This document shows positions 24,726-32,801 of a DNA stretch of 64,000 nucleotides, one piece after another. The first letter of the stretch is position 1; the number at the start of each line of letters is the position of its first letter. Under the pieces are notes generated by a model. The model did not search any database, was not told the origin of the DNA, and saw nothing but the letters and a program-made list of their open reading frames with translations. This stretch comes from Rhodoferax sp. (lineage in GTDB: Bacteria; Pseudomonadota; Gammaproteobacteria; Burkholderiales; Burkholderiaceae_C), in assembly GCF_018780565.1 (NCBI RefSeq), contig NZ_JADMJN010000006.1, positions 1 to 64,000 on the forward strand. The letters run 5' to 3'. Position numbers and translations under genes: made by a program.

Positions 24726-26291
24726 CTATGCAATATGGCTCAGCAAGGCAGCCATTGGCATGGGTCTGGCGAACAGCCAGCCTTGGGCGAACTGCACGCC
24801 GCGCTCCTTGAGCAGCCTGGCCTGATCTTCGGTCTCCACGCCCTCTGCAATCATTCTCAATTTCAGGGCCTTGGCCATTTCAATGATGTGGACTGCCACC
24901 TGGCTGGTGGCTGCACCGGTGGCCAGCGTGTCCACAAACGACTTGTCAATTTTCAGGTAATCCAGTGCAAAGGTTTCAAGGTAGGACAGGCTGGAGTAGC
25001 CTGTGCCAAAGTCATCCACGGCCACCTCGATGCCCAGGGCATGGATGGCGTCAATCACCTGGCGTACCTCATCCGCATCCATCAGTCCACGCTCAGTGGC
25101 CTCCACCAGAATGTTGTGCGCCTTGGCGCCGGTCTTGTGCATCAACTGGGCCAGCAGTTCCACGGTGCGGTGCGATTTCAGGTCGGCAGCAGCCAGGTTG
25201 ACACTGACGTGAAACCCGGGATGCATTGCAAACAAGGAGCCCGCGTCGGCAGCAACAATCTCGAGCACGCGTTCGGTCACGCGCTGGATCAAGCCTGACT
25301 TTTCGGCTACCGGAATAAACACGTCAGGGGGAACGATGGTGCCATCCGGCTGCCGCCAGCGAATCAGCGCTTCCGCACCGATGCATCTGCCGCTCTGCAA
25401 ATCCATGATCGGTTGGTACAAAAGAAACAGTTCGCCGCGTTTTAACGCTGCACGCAAGAGCGCAGGCATACCCATCTGGCGGCGTGCCATCAAGAAGGCC
25501 AGCAGTCCCAGCGCAAGGCCCGCAGCGACACCAAAAGGCACCAGGAATTTGGCCACCTGGCGCGAGCTTTGGTGGACTTCGGACAAAGGCGTGGCCGCCA
25601 GGGTCACCGTGGGAAAGCGCTGTGAGGCGACCAGGGCCACCAAATGTGCGCCATCGTCAAAAGTGGTCTGCCCGCCGATCAGGGGGTGCTCGGCCCAGGC
25701 GGGCTTGATGGTGCCGCGCTGGGAGCGAAAGGTCTTGCTTCCGGGGGAGTAGGTCGCCATGGACACGTGGTCCGGTGAGGGACCGATGTCCAGCGTGATG
25801 GCCTCGTGCATCACTGCCGCATAGCCATTGCGCGCCACAATAATGAACGTTATGTCCGGCGCAATCGGCAGGCGTGCCCGCGTGTAAAGGGTGGAGCCGT
25901 CAGTGCCGCGGGTAACCGGTGTACCGGTGCTGATCGGCAGGCCGGCCCCGTGCAGCCCCATGGAGGAGCACAGCAGGCGTCCCGCTTCAATGTAGCCCAT
26001 GGTCTGAATGTCCTGCGAACTGAGGTCAATCTCGGACATCAGGGCAATTTGGGCTGGGGCACACGGGTCGCCGTGGCGGGCTCGGGCTAAGCGGTCAATG
26101 CCGGCGTACAGCTGTTGCGTGGCGCGTTCGGATCGGAAAAGCACATTCCTGGCATAGCTCAGCAATCGGTCTTCTTCAATCTGGCGTCCCTGTCGCTGCG
26201 CCAGCGTAAAGGACAGGAGGATGGGAATGACGCCTACGGCGACACTGGCGCAGATGGCAACCGTAAGTCTGGCTTGAAAATTCAAATCCAC
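24726..26291 (-). CDS. CSS-motif/EAL domain cyclic-di-GMP phosphodiesterase
   Basis: 521-residue inner-membrane enzyme that hydrolyses c-di-GMP to pGpG. One N-terminal helix (about 10-32), a periplasmic CSS domain (about 33-235) with cysteines in GDPCAPAQ and in the LLCSSMG motif, and a second helix (PFGVAAGLALGLLAFLM) precede the cytoplasmic EAL domain (about 265-515). EAL motifs EALIRWR, ILVEATERG, VDDFGTGYSSLSYL, KIDKSFVD and EGVET are all present, so it should be active. In this class a periplasmic disulfide made by the Dsb system holds the enzyme in check, linking envelope redox to c-di-GMP. It is monocistronic as far as I can see. Confidence 0.93.
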   Translation of the reverse strand: MDLNFQARLTVAICASVAVGVIPILLSFTLAQRQGRQIEEDRLLSYARNVLFRSERATQQLYAGIDRLARARHGDPCAPAQIALMSEIDLSSQDIQTMGYIEAGRLLCSSMGLHGAGLPISTGTPVTRGTDGSTLYTRARLPIAPDITFIIVARNGYAAVMHEAITLDIGPSPDHVSMATYSPGSKTFRSQRGTIKPAWAEHPLIGGQTTFDDGAHLVALVASQRFPTVTLAATPLSEVHQSSRQVAKFLVPFGVAAGLALGLLAFLMARRQMGMPALLRAALKRGELFLLYQPIMDLQSGRCIGAEALIRWRQPDGTIVPPDVFIPVAEKSGLIQRVTERVLEIVAADAGSLFAMHPGFHVSVNLAAADLKSHRTVELLAQLMHKTGAKAHNILVEATERGLMDADEVRQVIDAIHALGIEVAVDDFGTGYSSLSYLETFALDYLKIDKSFVDTLATGAATSQVAVHIIEMAKALKLRMIAEGVETEDQARLLKERGVQFAQGWLFARPMPMAALLSHIA

Positions 26292-26401
26292 CCCCGCAAT
26301 GAATGTGGGGCACTGTAGTTTGTTTTCCCGATGGATTCAATGCGGGTGTTCACTGATCAAGCGACCGCGGGCAAGGCATCGCACGGACTGCGGGCTGTCA
26401 G

Positions 26402-26650
26402 TCAGCCCACCACCGACCAGCCTGCGTGGCGGTTGACCTTGTTGTTTTCATACTCCCACGTTGTGCCACAGCGCTCACAGCGGTACTTGGTGATGACGAC
26501 CTGGCCGTGTTTGTGCGCCTCGGTGCGGTGAGTGCCTTGCATCAGTTCGGGATGCCCGCGGGCACGGCGCCAGTTTTGCTGGATACCTGCGCAGGAATCG
26601 CATAGCTCCGTCTTGGCTGCTTCGTTGGGTGGGGTCAAGTCTTGGGTCAT
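26402..26650 (-). CDS. Small zinc-ribbon-like protein, unknown function
   Basis: 82 residues with two CxxC pairs, ELCDSCAGIQ near residue 17 and YRCERCGTTWEYENNK near residue 58, separated by a basic linker rich in His and Arg. Four cysteines in this order suggest a single structural zinc site. YRCERCGTTWEY looks like the knuckle of many nucleic-acid-related ribbons. No signal peptide. It stands between the EAL gene and the DTW gene on the same strand with gaps of about 110-120 bases. I do not recognise the family. Confidence 0.6.
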   Translation of the reverse strand: MTQDLTPPNEAAKTELCDSCAGIQQNWRRARGHPELMQGTHRTEAHKHGQVVITKYRCERCGTTWEYENNKVNRHAGWSVVG

Positions 26651-26769
26651 GGGGTTGCTTTGTGTGGATGGGAGAGTAGGCGGCTGTGCCTTGGGCGAGG
26701 TGGATATTGTCGCCGCCCCGGGATTTATGAGAAATCGGCTCCTGACCCTCGTCGATATTGCCTGGTTTG

Positions 26770-27519
26770 CTATTCAATAAATAGCGAGTGACGCAGGCGC
26801 TGGTGCGCGGCATCTTCCAGATCCACGGGCCAATGGTTTTTGGCACTCAGGTAGTGGGTGGTGAACACGGCAAGGTAGGCGTCCAGCGTCTGCGCGGCGC
26901 GGGGTTCACCGGCCAGCTCAAGGCACAAGGCCGCCACCTCCGAAGTGCATAAGTGGTCCTCGCGCGTGGAGCGGCGCAGGCGGTAATTGGAGAGTTGCTC
27001 GGGCTGCAGGCTGAGCACCGGCAAATGGTTGAGGTAAGGGCTTTTGCGAAACATCTTGCGCGCCTCGGGCCAGGTGGCATCGAGCAACACGAACAGTGGC
27101 CGCTTGCCTTGCTGGCCCATATGTCCCTCAACCGGCTGCACCTGCGTCACCACGCGCTCGGTCGCCACAAACTCCCCCGGAAACACCAGGTAGGGCTGCC
27201 ACTGCGGGTCGGCCAGCATGGTCAGCAGGGCAGGGTCCACCGCCGTGCGCGACCAGCCAAACGCGGCGGTGTCCGTCACCACGTCGGCAATCAGCCAGCC
27301 GGTGTTGCTGGGCTTGAGCGGCTCGATGTCGCACATGATCAGGCACACCCCCGCCCGCGTGGGCACCACAGGCCGCAAGGCACACAAGCAGTGGCTGAAA
27401 GGCACGCGGCAACCGGGGCAGCGTTCGGCCCGCGAACCACGGGCAATAAAAGGCTTTGCACTGCGCGCCAAACGCGCAGCGCGCAAGCGCGAGACGGCAT
27501 GGCTCATGCTGCCAGGCAC
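26770..27519 (-). CDS. DTW-domain tRNA aminocarboxypropyltransferase-like protein
   Basis: 249 residues. An N-terminal cysteine cluster (RCPGCRVPFSHCLCAL) probably binds zinc. The domain name motif appears as LLDATWPEARKMFRKSPYL, and later NYRLRRSTREDHLCTSEVAAL is typical. In E. coli the relative TapT (YfiP) makes acp3U47 in the variable loop of tRNA using S-adenosylmethionine. The protein is cytoplasmic. The start at 27519 is uncertain; ATG 27507 (MSHAVSRLRAA) is also good. It sits in a loose row of unrelated minus-strand genes. Confidence 0.9.
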   Translation of the reverse strand: MPGSMSHAVSRLRAARLARSAKPFIARGSRAERCPGCRVPFSHCLCALRPVVPTRAGVCLIMCDIEPLKPSNTGWLIADVVTDTAAFGWSRTAVDPALLTMLADPQWQPYLVFPGEFVATERVVTQVQPVEGHMGQQGKRPLFVLLDATWPEARKMFRKSPYLNHLPVLSLQPEQLSNYRLRRSTREDHLCTSEVAALCLELAGEPRAAQTLDAYLAVFTTHYLSAKNHWPVDLEDAAHQRLRHSLFIE

Positions 27520-27559
27520 GGGGTAGCGCGCGATTCGATCAGATTAACTCCAGCCTGCC

Positions 27560-27940
27560 TTAGTTGGCAGGGCGGTGCAGCGCGCAGATTTTGTTGCCAT
27601 CGGGGTCGCGCACATACGCCAGGTAGAGCTTGCCCACCGCGCCGTCGCGAAACCCTGGGGGCTCTTCGCAGGTGGTGCCGCCGTTGGCAACGCCAGCCGC
27701 ATGGAAGGCATCCGCTTGTTCAGGAGACGCCATGTTGAAGCCCAGGGTGCTGCCATTGCCGTGCGTAGCGGGCTCGCCATTGATGGGTGTGGTGATGCCA
27801 AACGTGCCTGTGGGGCTGCGGTAGAAATAGCGGTTCTTGTTGGCAACGCCTGGGCCGATGCCCAGCGTGCCCAAGAGCGCGTCGTAAAACTTTCTGGAAA
27901 CCTCGAGATCATTCACACCGACCATCACATGACTGAACAT
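27560..27940 (-). CDS. VOC (glyoxalase/bleomycin resistance-like) family protein
   Basis: 126 residues in two beta-alpha-beta-beta-beta modules. It starts MFSHVMVGVNDLEVSRKFYD and ends YVRDPDGNKICALHRP, the usual VOC frame. His in FSHVMVG and Glu/His near the end may bind a metal, but the sites are not clear enough to name an enzyme. The centre has THGNGSTLGFNM. Alone on the minus strand; 40 bases upstream of the DTW gene. Function unknown. Confidence 0.87.
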   Translation of the reverse strand: MFSHVMVGVNDLEVSRKFYDALLGTLGIGPGVANKNRYFYRSPTGTFGITTPINGEPATHGNGSTLGFNMASPEQADAFHAAGVANGGTTCEEPPGFRDGAVGKLYLAYVRDPDGNKICALHRPAN

Positions 27941-28058
27941 AGTTTTCTCCGTTGGGGCCCGGGATCGGGCGTTGTTGAACCGTGAGGATGGTACGCGAAG
28001 CCGTCAAGCGGCTCTGGGATATGCTGCGGCTCCCCGGCGGCATTGCCAAACCGGCAAG

Positions 28059-28943
28059 TCAGTAGTTCTGGGCGTGCGCTGTGAAGCTGTTCACCAGGGG
28101 ATTGAGGTTGTCATTCAACGCAGCCAGAGCAATGCTGATATGTGACTGAATCGGGTTGTCGCTGAGCCGAAGGAACTTGACACCTCGATTGACATAGCGC
28201 CGGGCCACGCCGGGCACCAATGCCAGGCCCAGACCGCTTTCCACCAAGCTCACGATGGTCTGTACCTGCACAGCCTCCTGCGTCACGCGCGGAGAGAACC
28301 CCGATTGTTGGCAGCGCAGCATGGCGACAGCAAACAGGTTGGGCACGGTGGATTCTGCGTACATGATGAAGGGCTCACCGGCGGCCTCTGAAAGTGCCAC
28401 GGTGGAAAGCCGCCCCCACGCGCTGTCAGCCGGCACTGCCAGCACGAATTCGTCCTGCTCCAGTGGCGTGAAAGAGAAGCTCCCCGGGTGCAGCACCGGA
28501 AAGCGCACCAGCCCCAGGTCCAGACTGTGTGCCGCCAGGCGGGTCAGGATCATGGCTGTCGTGGATTCGGCCAGTTCCAGCTCGATCTTGGGGAAGCGTC
28601 GGCGAAAACTTGGGATCAGCCGGGGTAGCAGCGAGTAGGTCGCCGAGCCGATGAAGCCCACACGCAGCACACCACCTTCGCCATGCAGGGCCGCAGCCAC
28701 TGCCTGCTGGCATTGCTGGGCGTGAAAAATGGTGCGCCGCGCATCGGCCAGCATGGCCTGGCCTGCTGCAGTCAGCCGTGCGCCAGTGGGATGGCGCAGA
28801 AACAGCGGTCCGCCCAGTTCGTCTTCCAGCTTGCGCATGGACACCGATAACGGTGGCTGGGCCATGTGCATGCGTTCGGCCGCCTTGTGAAAGTTCCCGG
28901 TTTCCGCCAGGGCCACGAATTGCTGGAGTTGCTTGAGGTTCAT
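28059..28943 (-). CDS. LysR-type transcriptional regulator
   Basis: 294 residues from ATG 28943. The N-terminal helix-turn-helix reads LQQFVALAETGNFHKAAERM, then QPPLSVSMRKLEDELGG. The effector domain (about 90-290) begins GVLRVGFIGSATYSLLPRLI. It is divergent from the CoA-transferase operon at 29044 across 100 bases, which is the classical arrangement for an activator of that operon. The ligand is probably a CoA-ester or acid of the pathway, by analogy only. The open frame upstream of 28943 runs into the intergenic region and is not used. Confidence 0.93.
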   Translation of the reverse strand: MNLKQLQQFVALAETGNFHKAAERMHMAQPPLSVSMRKLEDELGGPLFLRHPTGARLTAAGQAMLADARRTIFHAQQCQQAVAAALHGEGGVLRVGFIGSATYSLLPRLIPSFRRRFPKIELELAESTTAMILTRLAAHSLDLGLVRFPVLHPGSFSFTPLEQDEFVLAVPADSAWGRLSTVALSEAAGEPFIMYAESTVPNLFAVAMLRCQQSGFSPRVTQEAVQVQTIVSLVESGLGLALVPGVARRYVNRGVKFLRLSDNPIQSHISIALAALNDNLNPLVNSFTAHAQNY

Positions 28944-29043
28944 TCGAGGATGATATTGTTTTCGTATCGATTGGTAAATTATTAATATTAGACATAAATC
29001 GTGATGGCCGTTAGATTTGTGATCCTTAGATGGAGACACGTAC
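28944..29043. promoter_or_regulatory. AT-rich divergent promoter/operator region of the LysR-controlled operon
   Basis: The 100 bases between the LysR gene and the CoA-transferase gene are much AT-richer than the flanks. They contain the palindrome TAATATTA (28983-28990) and outer half-sites CGATT (28968) and AATCG (28997). A plus-strand TTGGTA (28971) lies 16-17 bases before CATAAAT (28993), a fair promoter candidate. GGAG at 29032 serves as ribosome site. The exact LysR site (T-N11-A) cannot be fixed by eye. Confidence 0.4.
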
Positions 29044-30246
29044 ATGACAGCTTTGCCGCTTGCGGGCATCCGGGTGGTTGACGCCAGCGCGGTGGTGATG
29101 GGTCCCTACGCCAGTCAATGGCTGGCCGATTTCGGCGCGGAAGTCATCAAGATCGAGCCGCCGCAGGGAGACTCGACGCGCCACACCGGGCCCAGCCTGG
29201 AAGATGGCATGTCGGCGATCTTTCTGGGGGTCAACCGAAGCAAGAAGAGCGTCGTCATCGACCTCAAGCACCCCGAGGGCCAAGTCACGCTGCAGAAGCT
29301 GATTGCCACTTCCGACGTCTTCATGCACAGCATGCGGCCGCAGAAGCTGGGCGCGGTCGGGCTGGACCCGCAGCGCCTGCGCGAGGCGCACCCGAAGCTG
29401 GTCTATGCCGGGCTGCACGGCTTCAACGAAAACGGCCCCTACGGCGGCAAGCCTGCCTATGACGACATCATTCAAGGCATGTCGGGCAATGCCGCGCTGA
29501 TGGCGCAGCAGACCGGCGTGGCGCGCTACTTTCCGACGATCGCGGCGGACAAGACCAGCGGCCTGGTGGCCGCAATGGCGATCATGGCCGCTCTGTTGCA
29601 GCGCAGCTCGACGGGGCACGGGGCCGTCGTCGAAATTCCGATGTTCGAAACCATGGTGGCCTTCAATCTTGTGGAGCACTGCTATGGCGAGCATTTCGAC
29701 CCACCCCTGTCTGCACCGGGCTATCCACGGGTGCTGGCCGACTGGCGCAGGCCTTACCGCACGGCGGACGGGCACGTCTGCATGATGCCGTACACCGACG
29801 CCCACTGGGAACGCTTTTTCAAGGCCGTGGATGCACTGGATCTGGCAAGTGATGTGCGCTTTCGGGGCATCGCGGCCAGGACACAGCACATCGAAGCCCT
29901 TTATGAAATTACGGGCCGGTTCGTTACAGCCCAGAGCACGGCTTACTGGCTGGCATTGTGCGAACGGCTGGAAATTCCTGCGGCCCGCATGAACCAACTG
30001 GTCGACTTGAAGGATGATCCACATCTGCAGGCTACGGGCTTCTTTAGCCGGGTGGAAGACTCGGCCATGGGCACGCTGCGCTTTCCTGGAGTGCCCGTGC
30101 TGTTTGATGGAGTGCGCCCGCCGGTGGCGACACCTCCGCGCCTTGGTGCCGACACGGAGTCCGTGCTGCAGGATGCAGGCATTTCCCGCCAGCGGATTGC
30201 CGATCTCATCGCTTCGGGCGCTGTGGCCAGGTCGGCCCAGGGTTGA
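29044..30246 (+). CDS. CaiB/BaiF (class III) CoA-transferase
   Basis: 400 residues. The start PLAGIRVVDASAVVMGPYAS, GADVIKIE-like EVIKIEPPQGDSTR, RSKKSVVIDLKHPEG and GLHGFNENGPY are family landmarks. The catalytic Asp is expected in TIAADKTSGLVAAMA. It moves CoA between carboxylic acids or thioesters through an aspartyl-CoA intermediate. It is the first gene of the operon opposite the LysR gene and precedes a MaoC protein (29-base gap) and two TctC receptors, which suggests it activates an imported acid. Substrate unknown. Confidence 0.93.
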   Translation: MTALPLAGIRVVDASAVVMGPYASQWLADFGAEVIKIEPPQGDSTRHTGPSLEDGMSAIFLGVNRSKKSVVIDLKHPEGQVTLQKLIATSDVFMHSMRPQKLGAVGLDPQRLREAHPKLVYAGLHGFNENGPYGGKPAYDDIIQGMSGNAALMAQQTGVARYFPTIAADKTSGLVAAMAIMAALLQRSSTGHGAVVEIPMFETMVAFNLVEHCYGEHFDPPLSAPGYPRVLADWRRPYRTADGHVCMMPYTDAHWERFFKAVDALDLASDVRFRGIAARTQHIEALYEITGRFVTAQSTAYWLALCERLEIPAARMNQLVDLKDDPHLQATGFFSRVEDSAMGTLRFPGVPVLFDGVRPPVATPPRLGADTESVLQDAGISRQRIADLIASGAVARSAQG

Positions 30247-30275
30247 AGTGACTTTAACCATCAAGGAAGGAATTC

Positions 30276-30743
30276 ATGTCTGTATCCAAACCACCTCTGC
30301 TCGGGCAGGGATTTTTCTGGCAGGACCTGACGGTCGGTCAAGTGTTCCGAACCTTCCGCCGCACCATCACGGAAACTGATCTCGTCAACTTCATTTCCTG
30401 TACCGGGATGCTGGAGGCGATCTTCATTGAGGAAGGCTACGAGGGCGGTGCGATCCAGGGCCGACCCGTGCCGGGTGCGCTGACCTATACCCTGATCGAA
30501 GGCTTCATCCTGCAGTCCATGATCCAGGGCACCGGCCTGGCGATGCTTGAGCTGCAACAGAAAATTCTTCGTCCCGTGCTGGTGGGTGACACGATCCACG
30601 CCGAAGTCGAGGTCACGGTGGTCAAGCCCACCTCCACCCGGAACCGCGCGGTCGTCACTTCCGATATTCGTGTGTTCAACCAGCGTGATGAATCCGTCAT
30701 GACTTACACCGCAACGCGGCTGCTTGCCGGGCGTTCGGTCTGA
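30276..30743 (+). CDS. MaoC-like hot-dog protein with altered active site
   Basis: 155 residues of single hot-dog fold: QDLTVGQVFRTFRRTITETD, the long central helix, and the C-terminal strands KILRPVLVGDTIHAEVEVTV. In active (R)-hydratases a GDxNPxH motif follows the ITETD-type start. Here the segment reads ISCTGMLEAIFIEEGY, so the usual Asp and His are missing; acidic residues E and EE lie nearby. It may hydrate an unusual unsaturated CoA ester, as in mesaconyl-CoA-type relatives, or act otherwise. Ribosome site AAGGAAGG precedes ATG 30276. Confidence 0.85.
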   Translation: MSVSKPPLLGQGFFWQDLTVGQVFRTFRRTITETDLVNFISCTGMLEAIFIEEGYEGGAIQGRPVPGALTYTLIEGFILQSMIQGTGLAMLELQQKILRPVLVGDTIHAEVEVTVVKPTSTRNRAVVTSDIRVFNQRDESVMTYTATRLLAGRSV

Positions 30744-30787
30744 ATTGATTTTTTTCCCAACGAACAACGACATTTAAGGAGACTTTC

Positions 30788-31768
30788 ATGAAACTAGTTA
30801 ACCGACGCATGGCGCTGGCGTGTGCCCTGGTCTTCTCTGGCATGGCCGCGGGTCCCGTTCTGGCGCAGACAGGCTATCCTGACAAGCCCATCAAGCTGGT
30901 GCTTGCCTTCCCACCCGGCGGTCCAACCGACCTTGTCGCCCGCGTGCTGGCCCAGAAGCTCAGCGAGCAGATGGGGCAGTCGGTGGTCGTGGACAACAAA
31001 CCCGGCGCCAATGGCAATATTGCTGCGGATTTCGTGGCCAAGGCGCCGGCGGATGGCTACACCGTGTTCTACAACACGTCTGCGGTTGCGCTCAGCCCGG
31101 CGCTGTACAAGAAACTCAACTACGACGTTCGTGCCGATTTCGCACCCGTGGCGCTCACGGCCGTGATCCCGCTCGTGCTGGCGGTGCACCCGTCATTGCC
31201 CGTGAACACGGTCCAGGAGTTCCTGGACCATGTCAAGGCCAACCCCGGCAAGCTCAGCTACGGGTCGGCCGGTAATGGCAACATTACCCATCTGGGCGCC
31301 TACCTGCTGCTGCAGGGCAAGGGCCTGACTGCGACGCATATTCCCTACAAAGGCAGTGCCCCTGCGTTAACCGACTTGGTGGGTGGGCAGACTCAGTTCA
31401 TAACGGACACGGTGAATTCCGCGCTGCCATTTATCAAGGACAAGCGACTGCGGGCACTGGCAGTCACCAGCCTCAAGCGGACCTCCGTACTGCCAGATGT
31501 GCCCACAGTCAATGAGACGGTCATGGCGGGCTTTGAGGTGGGCGCCTGGCAGGGCATACTGGTCCCCGCGAAGACACCACCTGAGATTGTCAGGCGTCTG
31601 AATGCTGAGATCCTGAAGGCATTGGCTGCAAGCGACGTCAAGGCGAAGCTGGCCGTTCAAGGTGCAGAGCCGCTGGGCTCCACGCCAGCCGAGTACGGCG
31701 CATATATCAAGTCGGAAATTGAACGATGGGATAAGGCTGTCAAGGCCACAGGGGCCACCCTGGAGTGA
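30788..31768 (+). CDS. TctC/Bug-family periplasmic solute-binding protein
   Basis: 326 residues. A Sec signal peptide (about 1-26, ending GPVLAQ) precedes the mature start YPDKPIKLVLAFPPGGPTD, the family's opening motif that wraps the ligand carboxylate. The two-lobed fold follows (NKPGANGNIAADFVAKAPAD; HIPYKGSAPALTDLVGGQ; LPDVPTVNE). Members feed tripartite tricarboxylate transporters, but no TctA/TctB gene is in the window. It sits between catabolic genes, with AAGGAG before ATG 30788, and probably binds the pathway's acid substrate. A paralogue follows directly. Confidence 0.95.
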   Translation: MKLVNRRMALACALVFSGMAAGPVLAQTGYPDKPIKLVLAFPPGGPTDLVARVLAQKLSEQMGQSVVVDNKPGANGNIAADFVAKAPADGYTVFYNTSAVALSPALYKKLNYDVRADFAPVALTAVIPLVLAVHPSLPVNTVQEFLDHVKANPGKLSYGSAGNGNITHLGAYLLLQGKGLTATHIPYKGSAPALTDLVGGQTQFITDTVNSALPFIKDKRLRALAVTSLKRTSVLPDVPTVNETVMAGFEVGAWQGILVPAKTPPEIVRRLNAEILKALAASDVKAKLAVQGAEPLGSTPAEYGAYIKSEIERWDKAVKATGATLE

Positions 31769-31814
31769 TCCCTGCCGAGTTGAACAACTACAACTGACTT
31801 CACAAGACCTGATC

Positions 31815-32801
31815 ATGAAAAAAAACGATGCATTCCGTGTACTAGGCGCTGCCTGCCTGCTGGCGCTTGGCGCGGCCATCCTTCCCGCAGGGCAGGTGAT
31901 GGCCCAAGAGTTCCCTGCCAAGCCGATTAAATTCGTCGTGCCTTTTCCTCCGGGTAGCGGCACTGACACTTCGGCGCGTTACTTCGGCAAGAAGCTCGCC
32001 GAACTGACCGGTCAATCGGTGATCGTGGAAAACAAGCCTGGGGCCAACGGTTTCATCGCGGTGCGTGCGGTGCTGTCGGCCCCGGCTGACGGCTACACCG
32101 TGTTTGTGGGCAGCAATTCCACGCTGGCGGTCAACGTCGCGTTGTTCAAGACCTTGCCCTACGACCCGGTGAGCGACTTGGCGCCGCTGACCATGATGAT
32201 GCGGGCCCCGGCGCTGCTTATCACACCGGCCAGCGGCCCGCACGCGACCTTGAAGGATTTGATCACGGCCGCAAAGGCGCAGCCCGACAAGCTGGACTAC
32301 GGCGCCGGCTCTGCCGGCTACCAGCTCATGGCTGAACTGTTCAATGACACGGCTGGTGTGCAAACGCATCATGTGCCATTCAAGGGGGCCTCCGAAGCCA
32401 TCACCGCCGTGGTGTCCGGCACCGTGCCCATGGCTTTTGCCGACATCACGGGCGCCTACGAGCTGGTCAAGGGCGGCAAGTTGCGCGCGCTGGCGGTGGC
32501 CTCGGAGCGCCGCGTTCCGGCCCTGCCAAACGTTCCTACCGCCGCGGAGGCCGGTCTGCCGGGCTTCACAGCCTACACCTGGGTTGCGGCCATGGTCGCA
32601 GTCAAGACTCCCAAAGCGGAGGCTGACAAGCTGGCCGCATTGCTGTCGAAGATCGAAACACTGCCGGAAACCCGCGAGTTCTACGAACGCCTCGGCGCCG
32701 AAGTCATGCGGGGCGGCCCCGAGGAAATGCGTACGTTCCAGAATGCCGAAATCCGACTCTGGAAGCGCATTGCAACGAAGGCGAAAGTCGAGCAGCAGTG
32801 A
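31815..32801 (+). CDS. TctC/Bug-family periplasmic solute-binding protein (second copy)
   Basis: 328 residues from ATG 31815. Signal peptide of about 31 residues (ending GQVMAQ), then FPAKPIKFVVPFPPGSGTDT and NKPGANGFIAVRAVLSAPAD. Later motifs HHVPFKGASEAITAVVSGTV and LPNVPTAAEAGLPGF fit the family. It is clearly diverged from the copy just upstream, so this is not a recent duplication. Its stop overlaps the next gene's GTG start (GTGA at 32798). Two receptors in one operon suggest two related ligands. An in-frame open stretch upstream of 31815 lies inside the previous gene. Confidence 0.95.
   Translation: MKKNDAFRVLGAACLLALGAAILPAGQVMAQEFPAKPIKFVVPFPPGSGTDTSARYFGKKLAELTGQSVIVENKPGANGFIAVRAVLSAPADGYTVFVGSNSTLAVNVALFKTLPYDPVSDLAPLTMMMRAPALLITPASGPHATLKDLITAAKAQPDKLDYGAGSAGYQLMAELFNDTAGVQTHHVPFKGASEAITAVVSGTVPMAFADITGAYELVKGGKLRALAVASERRVPALPNVPTAAEAGLPGFTAYTWVAAMVAVKTPKAEADKLAALLSKIETLPETREFYERLGAEVMRGGPEEMRTFQNAEIRLWKRIATKAKVEQQ

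Noticed and set aside
26475..26846. 123-codon minus-strand frame near the zinc-ribbon gene
   Set aside because: It overlaps the better supported CxxC protein in another frame and the end of the DTW gene.
29026..30264. 412-codon minus-strand frame antisense to the CoA-transferase
   Set aside because: Mirror frame of a well-supported CaiB gene; no ribosome site and no domain.
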